A stretch of DNA of 64,000 nucleotides from Ptychodera flava (Eukaryota > Hemichordata > Enteropneusta > Ptychoderidae): NCBI RefSeq assembly GCF_041260155.1, contig NC_091941.1:39628747-39692746 (forward strand). Direction: 5' to 3'. Positions 1-12,428 of this stretch are shown one piece after another. The position numbers and the translations under genes were made by a program. The notes beneath the pieces were generated by a model, which saw nothing but the letters and a program-made list of their open reading frames with translations, had not been told where the DNA came from and did not search any database. How positions within the stretch are numbered: position 1 is the stretch's first letter; the number at the start of each line of letters is the position of its first letter.

Positions 1-456
1 CTGTCGTTATCAGCTCCGCATTGGTTCGTCAGGTCAGTTTAGTACCAGTTTTGCCAACCATTGCATATCTGAACACTCGTTACGGTTGTGTTCAGCATTT
101 CACTAGCAGTATAAACTCGTGCATCCTTCATGTTTCATGAAGATGTATTTGATTTGAGATCAGTTTTGCCATTTTTTCAGTTTAATGGATTGGAAACATT
201 CTGATGTACAGAGATTCCCACACAGTCTAGTTTAAATAGATGTAAATACAATGTATGTTGATACCACATTGTGACTTTCTTCCACCATGAGAAAACTATG
301 GAATTGAATAATCTTTGATATTAATCACTCAGTTATAGTACACATACCGTAATAAATTATGGAAATAATCCATGTTCTATGTTGTCATTTCAGCATACAG
401 AAGAACACTATGAAGATCGATTTATAAAACGAGATATTCCAGAATGGATGCTTTAA
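1..456 (+). CDS. 3' end (last two exons) of an unrecognised gene
   Basis: Two consistent terminal exons are visible. The first runs from the window edge to base 32 and is followed by a GTCAGT donor at 33. The second starts after TTTCAG at 394 and reads to TAA at 454-456. Reading phase 0 across the junction gives an open C-terminus ending EEHYEDRFIKRDIPEWML (18 of about 30 visible residues). An AATAAA at 455-460 overlaps the stop codon, so either the 3' UTR is very short or another signal is used downstream. The tail is hydrophilic and charged, with no membrane segment. I do not recognise the family; the rest of the gene lies outside the window. The exon call rests on splice sites, phase agreement and an open frame only. 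Confidence 0.4.
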
Positions 457-1591
457 TAAATGCACTTTGCTGTCCATATGTGTGAGTTTATTGGAGAGTA
501 TGGATGCGACACCTTCCATTACTAGAGAGATGAGCATTTCAGAAAGATATGGGGGCCATTTAATATCCTACTTGAACTGTCTGTTCACATATTCTGTGTC
601 TGAATACATAAAAATTTTGAGTGACCATGATGATTAGATATATGTGATAAAGACTGCTAACATGCTACAGTTTGACTATGGCTCTTGCTATGTTTCCAAT
701 TATGTGAAACTTATCTCTGTGGCTAAATATAAATTTTAGGAAAAAATTCATATTACAGAACTGATGGTATATATTTCAGTCCAGTGTCAACAACAGTATT
801 GTGTATTTCAAATAGAAAGCTTCCCCTTTGAATAAAATACTTGAATCTCTCATCACGTGTCATGTGAGTTTCTGTTCGCACTCTTCTTTAAATTAAAAAG
901 GTGTTACAATTGCAGTTGCTATCTCAATATATTCACATACATAAAGATTTTGTCTAATTAACATTATTTCAAACATGTTCTTATGTGAAAACTAATTTAC
1001 AAAGCTATTCTATTGAGTTGAATACAAAGCATAATTGATCGTTAGATGTTTACTCAACTAAAATGTTAACATGAATACTTAATTCAATTTCTGGTATTAA
1101 AAGTTCTTCATGCAAAGAGAAACTACAGAACTGTCCAATATGGAATTGCCCAAATAACCTTGTCAGCAAAAGTACAGTATTTGATAAGATGAATGAATGA
1201 TACATGTGTCACTTTAATTAAAGAAGTCTGTCAGGATGTACAATTCCTATAGTTTTAGGTGTCATCCACAAACAGTTTAGCTGGGCAGCCAGCATACAGA
1301 TCTCTTATGATTTTATAGTTTTCATTTTATTACCAGGTATAATTCAGCATTTCCAATTATTTTAATTGCTTTTCTGTCAACAACATTGTGCATAACTATA
1401 AAGGCTGTTGTTTGTAAAAGTGTTATTACTTTGTAACTTATCACAAACCGCAGGTCTATTCGCTTTGATATCTAGTGCAAGTACTCCTAGGAATGCCTTA
1501 AATTCAGATTTAAATTTTAAGCATAAAATTTGCATATTTAATTTTTCAAGTATTGTTTTAAGTTGTCCTAAAATCTCTGAAGGTGATTGTC

Positions 1592-1808
1592 TTAACCCTT
1601 TGAGCACTGCAATTTTTCCCACCAAAATTATTGTGTGCAACATTTTACGAATTTTGTGAATTTTTCTGTAATTTTTTTGACAATTTTGGATCAAATAAAT
1701 ATCACATTTTATTGGCTTCAGATTTTTAGCAAAATTTAGAAAAAAGTTGACAGATGTGTATTTTGATATAGGCGACAAAAATTGACTTTTTGGCGCTCAA
1801 AGGGTTAA
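1592..1808. mobile_element. MITE with TTAA target duplication (piggyBac-like)
   Basis: The element begins TTAACCCTTTGAGC and ends GCGCTCAAAGGGTTAA, so CCCTTTGAGC-type inverted ends are flanked by TTAA on both sides. About 210 bp of AT-rich, non-coding DNA lies between. TTAA duplication with CCCT-type ends is the signature of piggyBac-related elements. A diverged relative is at 31559-31812. Confidence 0.7.
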
Positions 1809-2499
1809 ATACCATTTAAATTTAGTTTTTATGGATGACTAAGCATAGAATGACTTATTGAATTAGAGATAAATTACGTGATAGTTTCAAATTTGGCTTC
1901 AGTGTACCAAAGAAAGAGCTCCACTAAGATTTGTTCCGAATAATGTCCTTGATAATATTGACAGTATAATGTAAATTTGCAGGGCAACTTTTCCATGGTC
2001 AAACTATCATTTAATCTAAAACCACTCATTTGATAGCTTTCAAATGGTAACAAAATGACAGTGCAAATATGCATGTAGTAAATTCTTGAGGCCAGGGTTC
2101 TCATTCTTTAAGAACAGGTCAGTTTTCAATTATTTTTAAATTCATACAGAACAGCTCTCCAATTATTGGTAGTACACATGGATTGAGTTCCCAGATATAA
2201 TATTGTTTGTACTTTCAAACAGGCAATATTACAGAGCTTGTTCTGAAAATATTAAACAACAGATTCAAGTGCATGACTTTATAGTTGTCTGTGGGGGAAA
2301 AAGGTCACAGATAGGCCATGGCTTGCTCTTTCTGTGATTTATCTTTTTGAGATTCTCTCGTGCAGATTGAATGTTTAAGTCATTGACCAGCATATCAATG
2401 CCAGACATATTAGCAACATATTTTCTGCTTGTTAGAGAATGAAGACAGTTTCTTAACTACTGGATTATTCAATCCCTGCACAAATTGATCAGGATTTGA

Positions 2500-2690
2500 T
2501 TGACAGGATTTGTCCTCTTCGAGGACGAAGATGACTTCATCACACAACCAAGCGGAGGGGATACAAAACAAGAGAGCGACTGATGAAGGAACCCCATTTT
2601 TGGTTCCGAAACACCATTAAGACGAATCACTCAATCAACAAACCTGTTTACCGGGGACCCAGATCACATGACTAGGGTCAAAGCACTATC
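2500..2690. repeat. Repeat fragment with hammerhead-like core
   Basis: The stretch contains a short hairpin (TTCGTCCTCG-type pairing around 2510-2530). It also contains CTGATGA (2580-2586), then GGAACC (2588-2593) paired with GGTTCC (2602-2607), then GAAAC (2608-2612). This order resembles the CUGANGA - stem II - GAAA core of hammerhead ribozymes found in some retroelements. One unpaired A sits between CTGATGA and the stem, and no convincing stem III or I is seen, so it may be a decayed copy or chance. Confidence 0.25.
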
Positions 2691-3094
2691 GATTCACCGA
2701 TGTCTCGCCATGTATTCTACAAAAAATAAATGCAATGATCCTTTTATTCACCATATCGTAATATTAAACAATCTTGGTAGAGCCGATGTGTGGAGTTGCC
2801 CTCATTTTCCTTTATACTGAGAACTTTTAAAAGTCCCCTACTGGACCTATCCCTGCAGTGCACAAATATCCCCAACAACTCCCTGGCTCAAATATGATAA
2901 ATGCGAAATGCATTCTGTGTCCACTATTATCTTTATTCTTGACAACTTTCGATAACGTAAACCACTGTAGAAGATGACGTATTTCAGCTGACGACTCTCA
3001 AAATGCATGCAGCGAGGCGTGTTGATGTCTGTACAGTTGACCAAGTTTTGGTGCTCCCATAGGTGGCGCTTCACTGCATCAACATAACGGGAAA

Positions 3095-6000
3095 ATGGCT
3101 GCTCCACATGACAGCACGTGTGAGTGTGAAAGACTCAGACTACAATTGTCAAGTAAAATAAGAGAACTTGAAGATCTTCGAGGAAAACTACGACTACTTG
3201 AGGTGAGGATGAACATATCGTCACTTTACAATACTGCCTTTTCTACGAAAGAACATTTCGTGATGCTGAGAGAAAACAACTACACTTGTCTACGTCTGCG
3301 GTTGTAGGACCCGGACGGGCACAGCAGTGAAACTAAACGGAGCGTGCGCGTTGCCGACGCATCGGTAGTTCTTCTCTGTTTAAATTACATTCAAATAACT
3401 TGCAAAATTAGGTGCACATGATTACTCATATAAGCTGTCTAAACTTTACCGGCAAAAGTCCATAATTATATCGCCTTCTCGCAGCGCGGAGCGTCGGGCG
3501 CTCGGCTCAGCGGCATCCCTGGGGCCCAGACACTTCGCACCAAAACCACTTCGCCCCACACAACTTCGTCCCAAAACCATTTCGCACCAAAACACCTCGT
3601 CCCAAGTATTACCTCGTCCAACGCCACTTCGCCCAAAGTACCACCTCGTGCTAAAACCACTTCACTAAAGTATAGTTCCGTCAACTGGTACTAAAACATC
3701 GATGCCACGATGTATCATAACGTTGTTTTTACCTGGAACTTGGCTACCACGAACCATTTATTGTTCAATGAAACCATACGGTATATTAGAAAAAAGAAAC
3801 ACGCAAACTACTAATGGTACATTTCATTTGCCGTGCGTGGCATTGCACGATCATATGCGATGTCATTTTCTCGAAATGTGTACAATTTCAAGATTTCAGT
3901 CCTAGGATGATAGAAAGGTGATTGAAACTTCACAGGCAGTGGTTGGTTATTTTCAGCTTTTAACGGTTAGTGATAAATTGAGGATTGAAGTGGCAATGTT
4001 TTTGGGGCGCAATGGTTTTGGGCGACGTGATTTTTGGGGCGAAGAGGTTTTGGTACGAGGTTGTTTTGGTGCGAAGTGGTTTTGGTGCGAAATGGTATGG
4101 GACGAGATGGTATGGTGCGAAGTGGTTTTGGTGCGAAGTGTCTGGGAACCATCCCTTCTCTCGATGACCCGATGTCCAGGGGTTAGAGGTCATGACCCAA
4201 AGCATCTCAGTGACAAGCAGCATGAGAATACACATTACTATTAGTAAAAATACTGATTAGTATATAATTTCCATGTTACACGGAGCCATTACCATATTTC
4301 TTGCAGTATCACGACGTTTGTTCTCGAAGCACCATCATGGCAGAGTATTCTTACTGGTAAATGTAGCCAGCTTTGCTTAATCATACATACTTTTCATATT
4401 TTATATTGCATCGTCGGAATAGCCCTGCGGACGACGTTGTGTCACTGCATGTCTGTGTGGTGGTAGGCCTCGGGGGAGGGGGGGGGTAGCTGTGGGTCCA
4501 TAGCTGTGGTGTTTTCGGACAGGATTTCTTATTTTACGTGCTGGTTTTGTGGTAGGAGGCTGTAAAAGCTGGGAACACACATCATCGTTCGCGTGCATGT
4601 GTTAATTTTACACAGGCTAATTAGACATTATTTGTGTTGATTTTTTCCATTTGTGATCAAAAATTAATTATGAATATAGATAAATTATTAATATGAAAGT
4701 TACATAATAATGAAATCTTGCATTTTTTACAAACAATGTCGTCTATTTTGTGTAAATACCTTCTGGAGACCCCATTGTTGTTGTACTTGGGCCTCAGCCC
4801 AAGTACATTTGTTTTCATTCCGTGGGAAAAAACTGTAAGGTATAACCATTTCTGGCTGAGACCAGGGAGGGCAAAATGTATTGGCTTCATCTTTCTTGGC
4901 ATAATAAATGGCGTAATGATGTTAACTGAATGGAAGTGCTGCTCTCAGCCAGTCTTGAATAAGTGAGATCTGAATATTAATGCTTCTCTATCTGAGTTTT
5001 TGCCACAAAATCTTCTGATATAATCAAAATGTGCATCGAAATGCAACAATTAATGCACCCTCCGTTTCCTAGTCGATGGCACGACCCTTGCTACACCCAC
5101 TGGAGGAGCCAAAGTGGGAGGTATCTGCTAAAGTGCGGGCTGCGGGTTGCGGGCTGCGGGCTGCGGGTTGCGGGTTGCGGGCTGCGGGCTGCGGGTTTTT
5201 AGAATTATGGCTAGATTTCTAATATATGTAATATGGCATTTAGTATATAAGAAATAAAACCTTTAGAAGGTGTCTATTATCAATAATCATGATCAGGTCT
5301 ATCGTACAGTATCCTTTTCCTGCCAAGTCCATATTTTCAACATCAGGTCAAGATGGTCAAAATTAATGAAACACAACATATTCCATATTGTGTATTTTAA
5401 CATAATACTGTACATTTGAAGGCTGTTGAAAACATATATGCTGTAAATTGATTTTTTGGACTAAAGATGCTATAACAGACCATACCAAGTGGGTGAAATA
5501 CGTCATGTTTCTGAAAAAAATCAAAATCTGCTAAACTAAAAGCGGCGATTCCGAGGACCAATTTATTTGTTCCGAGCTGCCTGGCCATCACAAATAATTT
5601 GGGATCTGAAATCACTTTTCTTTCTTGCCATGGATGTGAGTGAGAAATAATACCAGACTGACAAAAAAAATTCGCGCCTCGGAAATGTCGCCACTTATCG
5701 CGGAATGAAAATTGTTACATTTCTAGTATCAGGCCATAGGAAGTAAATTCTTTGTAATGCATCTATTCACAATTCGGTTCTAGGGCAACACATACAGAAA
5801 ATTAAACAATGCCTACTTAAATGCAATGTGTAAGGAAAGATTTGACTTCAAAAAGCGTAGAAGTGTTGTGTATTTAAATGCCGTGTATTTTTCATGAAAT
5901 CTTTAAAAAGAAAAAGACGTACGACAATGGACTTAGCTTACTTTGCCGTTTTGGTTCAACCGAGGTCACGACCACAGAGAACGACATTCCGCTAACATTT

Positions 6001-9000
6001 TACGCGAGAATTTCAGCGGGAAAAACACGTCGGTGCGTTGACTTATTTTCAGGAATCGATCTAATAGAATATTTTTGGATGAGTTTGTGTTCTGCAGCTC
6101 TCAATAATTGTGTATCTCCTAATATCATGAACATATTCTATGACTTGCATGCACTGCAGCATGATAGTCGCTCCATATGCATTTGATCCAGCGTGACTAT
6201 GAAAAGTTTCCTAGGACTATTATCGTGTTCACCACAATAAAATAATTTTAAACGGCATTGAAAACGATTCTGAAAATTGTGCTTTTATCGGCGGTTGAAC
6301 TAATCTGAAGTGTGAGAAGGGCATGGTCATTCTATGAAAAAGTAACAAATTATTAGGCGTGTCGAGTTTCAACGAACCGAAGTTCATCTCCCAGTTCATC
6401 TGTGCTGTCAACGATCCGAAACTTACTTTTAAACTATCCGTCCTAATCATTACATAAAAAGTTAATATAGCGAGTTGTTGTGAAATCTGTCTTGTGTTCA
6501 TATTATTACTCATCCGTGTTCAGTCATATCATTTCGAAAGCTTCGATCGGCAGTGCGCTGTGCAACGGCGAATGTTGGATGGGAAATGGACTACCCCCCT
6601 ATTCTGACGTTGGTGGTGCTTTACCAGATGTAAGCTAAAATAACGGCATTATTCAAGAAGTTCACGGCTTTTATTCCATAAACAAATACATCTAGATACT
6701 ATTTTAGCATTTATTCTATCTACTAGCGAAAATGATACCAAAAATCACACATTTTTTCATGCCCGCAACCCGCAGCCCGCAGCCCGCAACCCGCAGCCCG
6801 CAACCCGCAACCCGCAAAATAGCGCATCCGAAAGTGGGAGGGGTAATTTCAGTTTGGTCGAACAAGAGGGCTCGAGACCAGAATTTAACATTTAAACTTG
6901 AAACATGTTTAATCGCTGACAAGATGTGGACTAGTGTTAAACAAAGTAAAAGTTTGAAAAGGAAAGGTTTTATATCCCGGACACAATGAAAACCATTACG
7001 ACTGGAAACTGTACCCCCAGTTGAGAATAGTAATGCCCACAGCGATGGAGAACACTTATCCTTGAGCTGAGAAAACCAGACCATCATTTCGAAATAGAGC
7101 TGCAGATTCGAGAAGCTCGTTCAAAACAGCTAGGTACACCCCATAAAGGGGTGGTTTCGAGTTTTGAGGGCAAATTTCGCCTCCTTCATATAGAAATCGT
7201 ACGTTTGTTTTTCCAGGAGAACACACCATTTGACACAAAATTTGCATGTAAAGGGGTCGCCAGTAAGCACGTGGTCAAATCTGGCATAAGAAACAATATG
7301 AAATGTTGGGTAAAGCCAGTCCAAAATAAACTGATTTGAACTGTTGTGTTTTGTAATTTATACCACTGCAGTAACATTACCTTTTTTTGACAACATCACA
7401 CAATGTAATACGTTTTGAAACTGAATACTCCGACGTATTCTGTGTCTCCTTTGCTAAAAAATACGGTATGATGCCGATTACCATGTAGGAGATGATGACG
7501 TCAAGACAGATTTGTAGTGCCTTTGGTCCTGGATGGTGCACGAAGTTTTGTCAAGGTAGCTTGTGTATTTATTTCCTAAATGGGAGAGATTAGGGTCGAT
7601 CTAAACGAAGGCCGAAGAATGTTATGATACTCTAAGCGAGCTGAACTCTAACGCGAATGGTTGGATAATTTGGAGGATGTCTAGAGTATTGAATTTCAAC
7701 TGCGTCACAAGTTTGCGAAATGAGTATTCCGTCGAACGGTCACCCATGGAGGTAGTCTCTACTTAGTACCTCCATGGTCAACGAACGATATTTTAGAAAT
7801 CTGGAGAAATTGCACATTGCATTTTTATTTTAGTATTTTATATTTTACAAAAGATTTAAGAAGCAATGATTTGTCGAAAATTCTGAAAAAATATAGGAAG
7901 ATTGATCGCGAACACATTTTCACTTAGGGTCAACTAGCCCTGCTACGATGCTGTGTGTTCCGCTACAGCTAATCGCCCCCTCACCACAGCCCTGCAAAGA
8001 CCCGTACGTAGGGTCGGTGACTTCAAATCCATTTTGGGACTTGATGTAAAAAGCCAAATTACTGCCGAAATTCAGCTCAGCGTTCTTGGGCCCAAGTCGT
8101 ATCCCATCAGCCTACCTCAGCTACTCAATCGCTTCCAAAAATGACAGTCTTTTATTCACTTCTCGTAAATAACCGTCGATGTCGGCAACTCTCTCGCTAG
8201 CCCTGCGTACGATGCTGTGTGTTAGCTGTAGCACATAGCATCGTACGCGGGGCTAGGGTCAACATGGGGTCGCAGCCATGTTGCCTCAAAACTTATTTCT
8301 GTCTGCACTCAAAACTCAAAAATGTCGGATATGAACCTGAAAAATTGATGCAATTTTGTCAAACTTCGGCGAAATTTCAGCCTATAGACAAAATTTCATC
8401 CAGGTAAGGTCAATTTACTGAAATTTGATCGACAAATAATCCTGAGCTTGAACGTGACAGCTCGCCTTCCTTCTCCGGGAAGTTAAGCATCCAGCTGCCC
8501 ATACACAGTTGCCATATGGCCAGGTTTATGAGATTGTTTTCAAGCGACGGCGGCAGACCGTACGGGGCTCTGGATATGAACCTACCGCCGGTGTAGCTGT
8601 AATGATGTTGCGTTGTTTTTAGTGCCCACGGACGAAGTCCTGGGGGAGTTTAGGTTTGGTCATGTCAGTCCGTCCGTCCGTCCGTTCACGCAGATATCTC
8701 AGACATGCCCTGGTCAATTTCTTTCAAACTTTGCAAAAGAATAGTACCCAACCCCATACAGATGCACGTCGATTTGTTTCACAATGCGATCGAATTTGGC
8801 CGTGTTAGAGGACTTTTTAGTTTACACCTCCATAGACTCCCATGTATAAGGCAGTTCTCCATAGACTCCCATGTATAAGGCCAAGAAAAATAAAAATTTA
8901 GTTTCTCATCGTATTCATATTGCCTTAAGGATGCAGTGACACAGTTTTTTGTCCCCACGGATAAGTCCAGGGCCTTATAGATTGGGTCATATCCGTCCGT

Positions 9001-12000
9001 GAGTCCATCAGTGAGTCCGTCAGTTCAAGCAGATATCTCAGACATTTTGACAAAATATCATGTGACCTTGGTGACCTATGACCTCAAATATACATTATTG
9101 TCCATAACTCAGTAACCACAAGTGCTAAACCTTTCATATTTGGTATGATGGGACACCTTATGACGCCACATATTGTACCTCATTAATTATGCACATATCT
9201 AATTTTGAGAGAGCCAATAGAGCTAGAGGTCTGATTTTTGGTACATAGGGATAAGTTAACAATATAATTTGTTTGACAAAACGTCACGTGACCTTGGTGA
9301 CCTTTGACCTCCAATATACATATTTGTCCACAACTCAGTAACCACAAGTGCTACACCCTTCATATTTGGTATGATAGGGCACCTTATGACACCATATATT
9401 GTACCTCATTAATTATGCACATATCTTATTTTGAGCGAGCCAATAGAGCTAGAGGTCTGATTTTTGGTATATAGGAATAACTTAGCAATACAATTATTAT
9501 GACAAAATGTCACGTGACCTCAATGACCTTTGACCTCAAATATATATTTGTAATTTGAATATTTAAGGAGTTAAGCAATTCCACTATAAATAAAGAACCC
9601 CTACCTCAAACTCCACAAAAGTTGCTGGACATATTTTGCCGTTGTCATGCCATTGCTTCGTTTAATAACCAGTTAATCAAATGCCTAATTGACAGGAGGA
9701 AATTCAAGACCATATTTGAATAGTAGTATATATTGTCCTCAAAATTACTCTATCACGGCCCAAGTACTCATTGCCTTCAGCAATACTGCCTTGTTATAAT
9801 TAAGATTATAAATACATTATGATTATGATTATTAAAAATCATATTTTACACATTGTAATCTGCTATGTGAACAACCCTCTGGAAACCCTTATTTAGTTCA
9901 CAATCTATGCCAAAATATACAAGTGGAATATTTTGTTGTAAAATTAACACATTTGATATGACACAAATGGTGTATCATGATTTTATTTTTTTGTTCAACT
10001 TTTTCTACTGGAAATTAAAACAACTATAAAAACACAGCAAATTGATACAAATTATAGAATGTATGTGTGAAAATTTTTTTTTTGCTATCTCTGTCCACAT
10101 GGAAATTTAATTTGATATGAAACTTAACTCATGTTAAGTATTTGAGCGTAACTATCAGTTTAAAAGTTGTGTAAACCTCTCAACATACAGAGCAGAGAAT
10201 GGCAGTTGGGATGCACAAATTATCCTGCATAGTGCTTGCTTATCAAAAGGTAACATCGTTTTTGAAATTATCTTTGTCACCAATAGAAGTTTAAAATTGT
10301 TCAACCTTTGATGCCATTAATGAAACATTGATAAACTCTACATAACTCTTTCAAATATCAATAATTGAGTGTTGAAGACAATTATCACTGAATCTTTTGA
10401 CCTTTTACAGGAGAATAAGAAAGCAGAAACTTCAAAGGTTGGCAAAAAGGCTTCTGAAGAAGAGGATTCATTTGAAATAATAGATGATTCACATCTTCAA
10501 AACTTTCCTAAGTTGTCAGCAATAGAGAAACTAGATAATAGTAGCATTGCCAGACATAGCAGACAACTAATCCTACCAGAAATAGGGGTTAAAGGTCAGT
10601 TGGTATAAAAGTTCATAGTGATCATAATGACACTGGCTACTTTGTGCTAGAGTGTTCCATGAATATCACAGATTGCAATCGATATTGACATCCAATCATT
10701 TGTCTCATTAAACATTTTCATTGTTTTGGTTTACTGAATATGGAATGGAATTTGCAGAGATACAATGCAATAGATCATAAGATGTAAACAATTTTCTAAC
10801 CTATTATGGACACCAGCATTTTCTACAGAGGAAGACTTATAATGCCGTGGGTGCCTTTTTAATCATGTATACAACGGAAAATTTCCAGAGATGAAATCAT
10901 CTGGCTCTCAATAAAATTGGCTTTCACACATCTGACTTACACTTCTATCTTTCTGATCTGAGTATTTTTCTCTTGTAAAACACATAATCGATATCAGCAT
11001 GATTTATCACATGAAAGGATATCTCACAACAACACACATTTTCAATATCATAGAAATTATGAGGCATTTCAGACATTAACTTTATGTATTTATGCACAGG
11101 TCAAGTGGCGTTAGCTAACACATCTGTATTGATAGTTGGAGCTGGCGGACTAGGCTGCCCATCTGCTGTATATCTAGCTGCAGCTGGTGTTGGTAAGTAT
11201 ATCAAAGCTTGGCTAGCTGGATTCCAAATGACAGCAAAGACAGAGACACTGATAATTTCCCCAAAATATGTAATTGGCTCTATAAATTTACTGTTCACCA
11301 TGATATGGACAAATCATACTTGGACGTTGTCAAGTATTGTGCAACAGAACTGCCGGTACCTTGTGGACTGTACCATTATATTTTGGAGGCAGCTGAAGGA
11401 TGTGAGAGACTGCCATCTATAACCTGGACTGCGCTGACTAAATAAAAAGCCATGTCAAAATAGAATCAATTGATAATATCTGATTTAGAATAATACCAAT
11501 CATTTTGTGGTTTGAGTAAGTTTTTGGAGAGATTTAGAGAAAATCCAAACATATGTATTTTCTCAGAAGAAATTCCAACACCAAATAGAACATAGGATTT
11601 ATTTAACAAGTACATAGTTGAACTTAGGCTGTATTGATCTGGTCTCAGTGCAAACATGTTTGAAATGCTGAGTGAGACAGAACACGTCTGTATCATGTGA
11701 ATGAACACTCTACAGCTAAAAATAACTCATTGCCATGTGACCAGAGATAGAAGAAAATCAGCAACCGATCAGTAGTGGTCAAATGGCAGCCCCTCACATC
11801 CATCAGCTGTCTAAAATATAATGGTATAGTCCACAGGGTAGCTGTGTGACACAATACTTGACAAGGCCCTCATACTTAGGCATCTTTCAATCAGATTTGA
11901 AAAACTATTGGATGAATGCTTTCAGAGAAACACATTTTGAACAAAATGAGGGGAAAATCCTCAAAACGTGTAAATTTCAACTACAAATTTCACAACCTTT

Positions 12001-12395
12001 GTAACGTACCTGTACAAGGTCATCACTAATAAACTACAAACTATATATATGATTAACCTCTGGATAGCATTGTTAAGATATCAATAAATGTTTAAAATTA
12101 ATTGTAACTTTTTGAAATTTTTCCAACCACACAATTTTCAGTTCTTCACACAGGATAAACTACACTTGAACATGAAATTTCAGCTGAAATCTGATCAGTT
12201 TTTAGCTACTATAGACTATAGTCTATAGAAGCTATTAGGATGGGTATACGTCCGGCGTCAGTCTGTATGTATGTATGTATGTATGTATGTATGTCCATTT
12301 GTGAAGATGTCCGTCCACTCAAATATCTTGAGAACCGCAGTACTTACAGATTTGATATTTGTTGTGTGGATGCAAAATATAATTATGAGAAACTG

Positions 12396-12428
<33 letters not shown>

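Larger units (their letters stand above)
457..3094. other. Gene-free stretch upstream of MOCS3
   Basis: No supported exon is seen here. It holds a TTAA-flanked MITE (1592-1808) and a repeat fragment at about 2500-2690 with small hairpins. The MOCS3 promoter must lie in the last few hundred bases, but I see no clear TATA box. Confidence 0.5.

Noticed and set aside
8460..8615. GGGAAGTTAAGCA and GGTGTAGCTGTA, recalling 5S rRNA
   Set aside because: The internal promoter boxes and overall length do not align; at best a very diverged 5S-derived SINE.
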